64,000 bases of DNA from Charina bottae (taxonomy: Eukaryota; Chordata; Lepidosauria; Squamata; Charinaidae). Shown piece by piece: positions 55,960 through 64,000 of this stretch. A program made the translations under genes and the position numbers. The DNA lies in contig JALMGJ010000018.1 in the NCBI GenBank assembly GCA_023362775.1, forward strand, positions 21,061,105 through 21,125,104, written 5' to 3'. The notes under the pieces are model-generated. The model ran no database searches and was not told the origin of the DNA. It saw only the letters and a program-made list of their open reading frames with translations. Positions within the stretch are counted from its first letter, which is position 1. Every line of letters begins with the position of its first letter.

Positions 55960-56520
55960 GAAACCCTGTCAAGTTGGATAGGCAGAAGACTTAAACTCTC
56001 TATGGAAGTAAAATAGAAAGAGAACAAAACAGGTTAACGTTAAATATCAAGACAAAGGTAATGTCAGCTTGTATACTTGGAGAACTTAGAGTTGATGGAG
56101 AAGAGATGAAGGTGGTGAGTAATTTTGTTTCCTTGGGCTGAAGAATAAAGATCAACAATGTGCCCAAAAAGGAAAGGGGAGATTAATCATAGTGAAGAAG
56201 GCAATGCCAGCCTTAGACAAGATCAGGAAAGATAAGGGCATTTCAATGACAATAAAAATCAGAATACTTAAAGCAATGGTTTTTCCAGTGCTACTATACA
56301 GTTGTGAAAGTTAGACACAGAGAAAGAACGGGAGGTAGAAGATAGATGCCCCTGAATTAAGAGTTTAATAATGGTTGCTAACAGTACCACGGACTGGGTG
56401 AAGACCAATAAATCCATTTTGCACCAGGTAAAGGCAAGATCCTCTTGAGGCAATCATCAGCAAGCAAAAATATACATATTTTGGATATGCAATGGACAGT
56501 GGACTAGAAAAAGGGGTTAT
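55960..56520 (+). mobile_element. RTE/BovB-type LINE ORF2 remnant
   Basis: From about 56037 the frame reads TLNIKTKVMSACILG, then VDGEEMKVVSNFVSLG and a stop. At 56270 another frame reads KAMVFPVLLYSCES, then a stop. These are conserved blocks after the reverse transcriptase in RTE/BovB ORF2. There are many stops and frame changes. The same LINE resumes after 56591. Confidence 0.8.
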
Positions 56521-56590
56521 GTGCCGCCCAGGGTCCCTCCTTGTGGGGGAGATGGGCGGGATATAAATGTAATGAATGAATGAATGAATG
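56521..56590 (+). repeat. L2/SINE 3' tail nested in the RTE remnant
   Basis: TGCCGCCCAGGGTCCCTCC, GGGGGAGATGGGCGGGATAT and AATGAATGAATGAATGAATG form an L2-type 3' tail. RTE-like sequence stands on both sides, so this looks like a later insertion. Confidence 0.6.
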
Positions 56591-56700
56591 TGCGGGAAGG
56601 TTGAGCGAAGCAGAGGGAGGGGTCAATAGAGAAGTTGGACGGACAGGTCAAGACGCCAGATGGTTGTCCATACCACGATCGGAAATTGCACCTGACTTGG
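56591..56700 (+). mobile_element. RTE/BovB-type LINE ORF2 remnant, continued
   Basis: The frame reads CGKVERSRGRGQ, like the LGKVEGSRRRG block just before the end of RTE ORF2, then WTDRSRRQMVVH after a stop. Confidence 0.65.
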
Positions 56701-58117
56701 ATAAGAGAATCTTTTATTCAGAATCAGAATAAAAGATCTCATCAATGAATTTATTGGCTAGCCTTTTGTTTCTGAGCATAATTCAGTACTAGAAAAATAA
56801 TTGAAGACCCTATGAGGTCTCAAAGTGAAGAACGGCTGCTTTCTGAGGGCACTTGCTCACGCCTTAAGGTTAGCTCCAGAAACCATGTTTTCCATCCCTA
56901 TCGCATTTGAGGCATATTGGTCAATGGCAAGAAGGAAGCTTGGATGGAACAGACTCCCTGACAAAATCTGTTTTTGTTAGGGGTGTTTGTAGAGGACGTT
57001 GATTTTAAGATTGCAGAGGACTTGGACAGTTGCTGGTGAAATGTTCTTCTGAAACAACCTAATTCAAATGAATTACTATTTATTGCAGATATTGGGGGAA
57101 AGAGAATTGAGATAACTCGTGTTTCTGATTTACTGTCATTTTCTAATGTCGTCATGAATATTTGATTGTTGACAGTTTTATCCTCCCTTTTCTCCTTTTT
57201 CTGTAGGTCAGAGTTCTGCTTTGTATTTTTACCATCACTACCAACCCGGCAGCCTATTGAGATGCTGTCCTCGAAGCATTTAGCTGGCTTACTCTGTGAT
57301 TGCTATTTTGGTTTTATATGAATTTCAATGATTTGGATTCATTGTTAGGACCGTTTTACCAATGGTTGCATTTTAAAAACAACAACAACAACAACAGGGC
57401 AGGTATCTCATTTAAATAAGTCGTGGCTCTCTGCATCTGCAAATGCTTTCTGGAATTCTGACTTTGGGGGAGCAGGTTGTGGATCTTCTGAGCCCAGATT
57501 TTACATCTTTTTTCCCAACTACATTGGAAAATAAGTGTTTCCAGGAAGCCCAGTCCTGCAAAAACGTTGGATCTAATTCCAGAATCTCCCAGTGCAGGCT
57601 GCTAACATTTAGGACCCCTTGCTACTGGGGGATAGGAAGGCCCTGGAAGAGTGATTCTCTCCCCTCTGGCCATGCACCCTTGTTCTGCAGAGCGCGCAGG
57701 ATATGCCCCGGTGGTATTTAAGCCGACACGTCTTCCGATCCGCCTCTTTCCATTCCCATCTCTGCAAAGCGGAAGAGTGATAAATGCATCATTTGAGCAT
57801 GTTCACTTGCAAAATGGCTTGCCGGTGGTTTCTGCTTGCGACTCCCCTCCATTTTTCACGCTGGGCTCCCCAGTGCTAGAGTGCCTTGCTTTACCCAGAT
57901 TTATTGGACTGTGAATTGTTCCGTGCCTTTTTCTGAGGGAGAGGTGGGGCGTTTTGCTTTTGGCCTGGTGTTTTGGGTGGTTAATTTTAACAAAAGAACA
58001 AGCCAACCCCACAATGTCATACCCTCCCCCAGTATAAATTCCTGGGTTCTTGGCTGTGCCTCCCTGCTGATTGATGGGAAGAGAAATGCTTATTTGGAAC
58101 CTTAATTAAGGCTTTCT
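56701..58117. other. Unique intron stretch
   Basis: A short palindrome (ATCTTTTATTC and its inverse, 7-base spacer) lies at about 56709-56737. A pyrimidine tract ending TTTTTCTGTAG at 57206 resembles a splice acceptor, but the frame after it meets a stop in about 30 codons. An ACA run (AACAACAACAAC) lies at about 57379-57396. No gene was seen. Confidence 0.4.
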
Positions 58118-58205
58118 GTCCTTTTATTTTATTTTATTTATTTATTTATTCATCAGATTTTGCCACTGCCCATCTCCCTCCAGAGGAGGGACCAGTTTTA
58201 AGCTG
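58118..58205 (-). repeat. L2-type LINE 3' end
   Basis: On the minus strand it reads GGTCCCTCCTCTGGAGGGAG, ATGGGCAGTGG and then ATAAATAAATAAATAAAATA, an L2-type 3' hairpin and tail. Confidence 0.6.
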
Positions 58206-59102
58206 GTGCTGTATCTTATTTGCATTTGGCTTTTGAGTGCCGCGGTAGGAATGCCTGGCCCCAAAATTAAGGGATGAGAGCAAGATTTTTTAAAACCCCA
58301 AATTTGATTTAATCTACACTTTAGAAATCAAATACAGTTAATCTCATTTCTTTCCAGTCATGTATTAAGTTATTTCCCGCTTCTTGTCACACTGTCCAAC
58401 ATCTTTGTGTCTTCCCATCTCTAACGGGCACTTACAAAGGCCCTGTGCGACCCACAAAGTCCTTGGCAGTTTAGTGGTAGAGAATCTCATCCAAGATTCT
58501 CACGTTCCAAGCTCCTAGCTTTCCACTTGAAGAACATCAGATTTAGATTAGCAACATCAGACCTTCTCCTAACAAACCTGGGTTTCATTGTCATCAACCA
58601 AACAAGAAATAGCGTTAGAAAAGGATGTTTAGTATAAGCATTGCTGGCCAACGGTTAATGTTTTCCATGCTGAGAAATGAAAAGGTGATTACAGAAAGGG
58701 AAATGGTGGAAATCTGGTTTAGGAAAGCAAGGAGACCACCTTATCTGGAGCAGCTTTTAAACCATGGTTGTGTTATTTTGGTTAGTCCTGACGTAATTCG
58801 GTGATTGAGGCTGCGGATGCCAAAGTTATAAATATTGCAGGGAAAGTATTTTGAAGTTTCATATCTCCACCTACACTGGGTGCTGATACTCTGATGGGTA
58901 ATTAATACCACTTGCTTGAGATTGTTCCTTCTCTCTCCCTCCCCCCCCCATCATCAAATCTACTTAATTTAAAAGGGAAATCTCAATTGGTCCTTTTATT
59001 GAATGAATGTGGAGCAAAATTTCCCCCTTTGGAACGAAACCAGAAACTCATCGACGTCTCTGGTGTTAATTTCCAAAATCAAGCAGTAGGCTAAGATGGT
59101 AA
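58206..59102. other. Unique intron stretch
   Basis: No repeat or gene was recognised. Confidence 0.4.
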
Positions 59103-59435
59103 AAAGGTAAAGGTACCCCCCGCACATTTGTGCAGTCGTGTCCGACTCTAGGGGCCGGTGCTCATCTCCGTTTGTTAGCCGAAGAGCCAGCGCTGTCCGA
59201 AGACGCTTCCACGGTCATGTGGCCGGCATGACGTACGCGGAACGCTGTTACCTTCCCACCGAAGTGGTACCTATTCATCTACTTGCATTTGCATGCTTTC
59301 GAATTGCTAGGTTGGCAAGAGCTGGAGCTAGTGCGGGAGCTCACTCCGCACACAGGGCTAGGGTCTCCAACCTCCGAACTTGCAATCTTCCGATCAACAA
59401 GCCTGGCGTCTTACCCGCTGAGCCACCACGCCCCT
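59103..59435 (-). mobile_element. Sauria SINE 5 with 11-bp TSD
   Basis: The head at the right is TGGCTCAGCGGGTAAGACG; the B box has decayed (GGTTGGAGACC). The tail is TACCTTTACC at the left. AGGCTAAGATG occurs at 59088-59098 and 59439-59449. Confidence 0.88.
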
Positions 59436-59449
59436 TTAAGGCTAAGATG

Positions 59450-61163
59450 AAATGAATACAAATTTGATTTAGCTGCAACTTCTGAGCAGCCAGACTAGTG
59501 GCTGATGGGGGTCAAAGAAGTCACGGTGACAGCTGGGACCAGGTGACCAAAGCTGCCATCTTGATCATTTTGATAGCTACTGCTGGATATCCCTGAGCAC
59601 GGCACGCTCAATTCTGGAGTTTGTATTGTTTCCTGAGAATGCAGATTGAATTACTTGATCCCAGGTCAGCTTATTTCTGCCCTCATCCAGGTGGCCTGCT
59701 CAGACCAGGACTTGTTCCATCGCTGCCACCTGCAGAATGCTTCTTCCTCCAAGCACAGCCTTGGATTAATTTCTGGTAACCGGTCTTCTTACTTTCTTTC
59801 ATTCCTCTCCCCGCACCATCCATCTTGCAGAATTCTCCTACGCGGGACCTCTTTGATCCTTTTAAAATGGCGTTTTCTTTTTTCCTTTTTTAGGTTGTTC
59901 GTGAAGGTAACTTTCCCGTTGGAAAAGCCTCAGGGGCTTGTGTGATTTCAGGGATGTGTTGGGGGAAAGATGATTGATTCCTGTAGCTCTTCTGGACTTG
60001 CAGAAACTTTTTACCAGCTTCTTGCTTTGATCCACCTGCGTGGGGAACTTAATCTCTTTTCCCATTGAAGCAAAACACTTTGAATGCGGAATTGTTTCCC
60101 CATATGCCCCACTTGTCATTAGTTGCCTGAAATTACCCTTCCATGGGTAATAAAGCAGAACAGTTTATCAGATGCCGGACAGCTTGGAGAAATACAGGTT
60201 GTAAGTTCAGCAGTAGTAAAGGACTGTGATTAACAACATCTCTCTTCTCCTTAATTTCTTAATTAAAAAATAAACCCTCATTGACAGTGTTCGAACACTT
60301 TCTGAAATTGCTTCTGAGGCTCTTATTGCAAAGTGGTGAACAGTGTCAATAAAAATGGGGTATTTCAGATGTTCTGACGTGGAGAGAGAGACATTCAGGA
60401 TTCACATGTTGCAGTAAGTTTTAGTGACCTCATCTGGTTTGGGCTAAGCCAGAAGTATGAACCATGGTTTCCTAACCATGTCATAGGTTGCTCTGGCTTA
60501 TTCAACCCACAAAGCAAACCATGGTCTAATGCAACATATGAGCTTAACCAAAGTAGCAGGAGATGTAAAATAAGGCTTGGCTTGCAAAATAGATTGAGCT
60601 TGCCTTGTTTAAGTTGGGTCGCCAGCCTAGATTTAGGTCTTGCTTAAAGATGGAACTTCAGTTTGTGCTAATTCGGGCTGTTACTGCCTATTAAACATGC
60701 TTAAGGCAAGCATGTGCAAAACGTATGTTTAAGAGAAAAGAGCTGTTTGGCAGGAGAACCAGAACTCTCCTTTAGCTCATCCCCAGCCCTTTAAAAGCAA
60801 TCAGCTCTTTCAATCCAGGCGTGAAATGTTGCTTTGTTTTTTTTGAGAAGCTAGAAAATTGCCTTTCCTCTCAGCATTTTGTAGTCTTTGCATGCTTTGT
60901 TTTTGTGTGAATATTTATGATTGTTAAATGTTCGCTTCATTCCAGTCCATTTTGTTTTTTTAAAGAAAAGTACCACCCAGGGATGGCCATGGGATGGTCA
61001 AAAAAGTCAAGATGGCAGTCCCAATGGTGTAATTGAAGCTCTGCACATGCAATGCACATAAAAATAGATTAGGGCCATCTTCCTTCCTTCCTTTGGCCAC
61101 AAAATGCTGTGGGCAGCTTTAAATATACCAAAAAAAAAAAAAAAAGCTCACAAAATACATTTA
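59450..61163. other. Mostly unique intron stretch
   Basis: An unnamed-family fragment with ACCATGG words lies at 60440-60560. An A run of about 18 lies at 61127-61145. No gene was recognised. Confidence 0.4.
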
Positions 61164-61553
61164 CAGGTAGTCCTTGCTTAATGACCACAATTGGGACTGG
61201 AATTTTGTTTGCTAAGCGAAGCAGTCATTAAGTAAATCCAACCTGATTTTATGACCTTTTGTGTGGCGGCTGTTAAGCGAGCCATGTGGTCGTTAAGCAA
61301 ATCACATGGTTCCCCATTGATTTTGCTTGCCAGAAGCTGGCTGGGAACATTGAAAATGGCGACGACATGACCGCGGGACAGTGCAACAGTAGTAAATGTG
61401 AACCGGTTGACAAGCACCCAAATCATGATCATGTGACTGCAGGAACACTGCAACGATTGTAAGTGTGAGGACCGGTCGTAAGTCGATTTTTCCAGCACCG
61501 TCGTAAGTCCAAACTGCCACTAAAACAAATGGTTGTTAAGTGAGGACTACCTG
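61164..61553. mobile_element. MITE-B copy 3
   Basis: CAGGTAGTCCTTGCTTAATG at the left and CTTAACAACC-type inverse ending TGAGGACTACCTG at the right, flanked by TA on both sides (61162-61163 and 61554-61555). It is 390 bp, the same size as the other two copies. Confidence 0.92.
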
Positions 61554-62222
61554 TATCTCCTTCTTGCATGAGCCCACCTTTGTATCTAGGAATAATTTTT
61601 CCAAGTGTTTGCAGTTGGGAGGGTGAGACCTTTGGCTAAATGTATGTTTAGGGGTTATAAAAACCCTGTTTTACTGACACTTCTTTTTTTAGACCACTTG
61701 GTTATGGAAGGTTTGTACATGCTGCATCAAGCAGTAGAAGAGTTGAAATAAAATGCTTATGGTCTCGTTTTAACTTCTACCAGGAAGAGAGGTTTATCAG
61801 AATTTTGCATGCAACCATTCAAGCGGTGGAGAAGGGAGAGATTAAAACAAAGCCAAGATTTATGCAGGCTAGATAGCAGCAGCACCCAATGACTTACATG
61901 GGGGTGCTACTGTTCAAAGCAGCTTACACCCAGGTTAGAGATCGCAGGATTGTCCTCTAAGGACATTGAATGTGCTTATTCCTTGTCTTTCTATTTAAGG
62001 AAAATTTTCTCAAGGTGATGTAAGTGCTCAAGTTGAAAATGCAGCAGGATGTGACCGCCTTTTCTTGGGGAGAAAACAGGGCTGGCTTTTGAGCCATGTA
62101 GAGTTCCATTTAACCAAGTACTGTAGTTCTCCAAATCTTGGCTAAAGTTTTTTTCTTTTCAGCATTTACTTCTGATCTTCTTTTTAATTAAAAATGTTAG
62201 GAATTGGTGCTTGCCTCTAAGG
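61554..62222. other. Unique intron stretch
   Basis: No repeat or gene was recognised. Confidence 0.4.
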
Positions 62223-62630
62223 CAAGGCTTTCCAAAGTTTTCCCGCGGCGACACACCAACCGCTGTTGGTATGTCGCCGCGGGAAAACCTGGAAGTGTCG
62301 CTGTTGCGGCAGCGCGCAAAAACCCGGAAGCGCTGCTGCCACTTTCGGTTTTTGCGCGCCACCGTTGGTGTGTCGCTGCAGGAAAACCCGGAAGCGCCGC
62401 CATTGCGGCAGCGCGCAAAAACCCGGAAGCGCTGCTGCCGCTTTCAGTTTTTGCGCGCCGCCGTGGCTGCGGCACTTTCGGATTTTCATGCACCGCCGTT
62501 GGTGTGTCGCCACGGGAAAACCCGGAAGCACTGATGGCGCTCCATCAGCGCTTCCAGGTTTTGACGCGACACATCTGGGCCCCGCAGGCAACACACTTTT
62601 GTGTCGCGACACACAGTTTGGAAAGCTCTG
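62223..62630. mobile_element. MITE-C copy 5, expanded
   Basis: CAAGGCTTTCCAAAGTTTTC at the left and CAGTTTGGAAAGCTCTG at the right. The interior holds two tandem units of about 100 bp (starting near 62272 and 62372) with GCGGCAGCGCGCAAAAACCC, so this copy is 408 bp against 203-254 bp for the others. A perfect 8-bp TSD ctctaagg lies at 62215-62222 and 62631-62638. Confidence 0.93.
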
Positions 62631-62649
62631 CTCTAAGGTCTGACTCCTT

Positions 62650-62835
62650 CCTTCATCCAATCAAGGAACTTCCAAGGAGAGTACAACACCCCCACCAACA
62701 CAGGCAGGACAAGCCAGGGTATATAAACAGAGAGCAAGTCTCACTCCCTTTTCGCATTGAAGATGTTGCCTAGCCTGGCAATGAAACGTCTGCAAGAAAA
62801 CAACAAGGCTCAGAGAGCACCATGGACTCCACAGT
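62650..62835 (+). repeat. Penelope-like or LINE 3' end
   Basis: AACTTCCAAGGAGAGTACAA, CACCAACACAGGCAGGACAA, GGCAATGAAACGTCTGCAAG and AGAGAGCACCATGGACTCCA are in the same order as in the inverted pair at 19145-19583. The class is uncertain. Confidence 0.5.
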
Positions 62836-63044
62836 CCTTCCTTCATCTTCTAATCGGTCACACACCTTCGGAGGAATTAAATCATGGTGGGGTTAAGGAC
62901 AAATGCAGTTGTTGGCCAGATCCACAATTGGTCTGAGGCTGTAATGAAGTTTGGGTCATTAATGCTGTGAGTGAACCTGTTAATTGTGGCCTGGAAACGG
63001 TGGCATAGGGCTAACCTAGCTATCCTGATGTCTAAAGATGGTAT

Positions 63045-63125
63045 AGTGTTATGCATAAGCCAGGCTAGTGTGGCTTGTTCAACAAACCGTGGTTGAAGCA
63101 TGGTTTAGTGCAGTATGTGAATTGC
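63045..63125. repeat. Dispersed 'ACCATGG / TGTGAA' repeat fragment
   Basis: GTGGCTTGTTCAACAAACCG, GAAGCATGGTTTAGTGCAGT and ATGTGAATTGCAC match words of the unnamed family at 3752 and 60440. Confidence 0.45.
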
Positions 63126-63283
63126 ACGGAACCAGCTGTCATTTTGTAAGTTTGATTCTTATTATATCTTTTCCTATAAAACTTCAGATAAATCTTAAAC
63201 CTGTTTCTGTTGCATTTCATTTGGATCTACTTGGTTATACCTTTTAAATAATAGTAAAATAATACTTTTTAGAATGTTCACAT

Positions 63284-63358
63284 TTCCTTCCTTCCTTCCT
63301 TCCTTCCTTCCTTCCTTCCTTCCTTCCTTCCTTCCTTCCTTCCTTCCTTCCTTCCTTC
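63284..63358. repeat. (CTTC)n microsatellite
   Basis: About 18 uninterrupted CTTC units. On the minus strand they give a repeating Lys-Glu-Gly-Arg frame that is not a protein. Confidence 0.97.
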
Positions 63359-64000
63359 TCTCTTAAATTTCTGGCTGGATTGAAACATGTGTTCCTTCCC
63401 CAGTGAAAACTCTGGACAATCCATCTCAAGGTAAGCAAACAAAATAATGCTTGTCTTTGGGAGATGTTTCTTGATTTCATCATTTGAGGCCCTACTTACA
63501 GGAATGAGTAATTACAGTCTATGATGATGGTGGATAATTCAGAAATTGCTGCTGTGAAAGAACAGAGTCCTTTGATCAAGACAGACTGAAGCATTAAACA
63601 TTTCACATAAGGCTGCAATTCAATAGCACCGCCTTCAGTTATAACCCCCCTCCCCACTTCTCAGTTCTGCTCTTGCAACATCCTTCTTCCCCACAAAGTG
63701 CAGAGTTTGACATGTGATATTATTACTACTGTTATTATGTTTGCTTTGGATAACATTGGAATAGTGAGATGCTTGAAAATTACCTACCTTGCAGAGCTCT
63801 AATAAATCAGCAGAAAATATATTGAAGTCTCAAGCCAAGTATTGGATACTAGGCAGAAATAGCAATTCAACTATATTATCACTGGAGAACAAAGGAACTA
63901 AAATTGCTAAAATTGTACTGAAGTTGGAGCCAAAGGGTCGTTTTGTTCCAGTTCTTTTTTTGTCTTTCTAGCAGTTCTGAAATTAGCCTGAATTTTGCTG
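63359..64000. other. Unique intron stretch
   Basis: No repeat or gene was recognised up to the window end. The last HS6ST2 intron base is not in the window. Confidence 0.4.

Larger units (their letters stand above)
1189..64000 (+). other. HS6ST2: HS6ST2 intron 1 (5' part, continues beyond window)
   Basis: No exon, polyadenylation context or second gene is recognisable after 1188. I looked for the next HS6ST2 coding block (NFHYITILRDPVSRYL) and for the 40-residue alternative exon of the mammalian long isoform, and saw neither. A first intron longer than 62.8 kb fits the very long first intron known in mammalian HS6ST2. All long-looking ORFs here are low-complexity, frame shadows or repeat remnants. 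Confidence 0.75.

Noticed and set aside
62204..62773. 189-codon plus-strand frame
   Set aside because: It is made of the tandem CpG-rich units of MITE-C copy 5; the repeated peptide reflects DNA repeats.
63284..63358. Repetitive protein with Lys-Glu-Gly-Arg units
   Set aside because: It is a translation of a CTTC microsatellite.
1..64000. Endogenous retrovirus or other viral insertion
   Set aside because: No LTR pair, primer-binding site or retroviral protein block was recognised on either strand.

Overview
This window is vertebrate nuclear DNA, most probably from a squamate reptile (lizard or snake). It carries one recognisable gene, HS6ST2 (heparan-sulfate 6-O-sulfotransferase 2), on the + strand. 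The squamate call rests on the repeats: five tRNA-derived SINEs of the Sauria type, fragments of RTE/BovB and L2 LINEs, and many short hAT-like and Tigger-like elements with clear target-site duplications (TSDs). The lineage within squamates cannot be resolved by reading alone.

Layout. Bases 1-652 are a CpG-rich, TATA-less promoter and 5' UTR with GC boxes, two CGG runs and two short upstream ORFs. Bases 653-1188 are the first coding exon: 178 complete codons plus two bases, covering the cytoplasmic tail, membrane anchor, stem and PAPS-binding start of the sulfotransferase domain. A consensus splice donor follows at 1189. Everything from 1189 to 64000 reads as a single first intron. No downstream HS6ST2 exon was recognised, so the intron probably continues past the window. 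The many short ORFs across the intron are chance or repeat-derived.

Intron content. (1) A hAT-like long-inverted-repeat family with termini CAGTGTTTCTCAACC, called MITE-A here: 14 copies, five of them within 5.8-8.1 kb. (2) A CpG-rich hAT-like family with termini CAGAGCTTTCCAAACT, MITE-C: five copies, each with an 8-bp TSD, four perfect. (3) A Tigger/mariner-like family starting CAGGTAGTCCTCG, MITE-B: three copies of about 390 bp flanked by TA. (4) Single hAT copies at 21831-22237 (close to a primate MER30/Charlie12-type element as I remember it), 36318-36621 and 51357-51627. (5) Five Sauria SINEs, all antisense to the gene, and several other tRNA-derived SINEs. (6) Decayed RTE/BovB and L2 reverse-transcriptase remnants. 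(7) Microsatellites and unusually many G or C homopolymers. The stretches between look unique; a few AT-rich ones are candidates for conserved non-coding elements.

I found no new multi-gene system. The most unusual signals are transposon structures: two places where different hAT-like elements sit head-to-tail sharing one 8-bp target, a common nnnTAnnn target signature across families, a 52-bp-arm nested inverted repeat of unknown origin (4313-4557), a 29-bp-stem hairpin (52647-52707), and a hAT element whose interior repeats an inverted-CCAAT/GC-box module.
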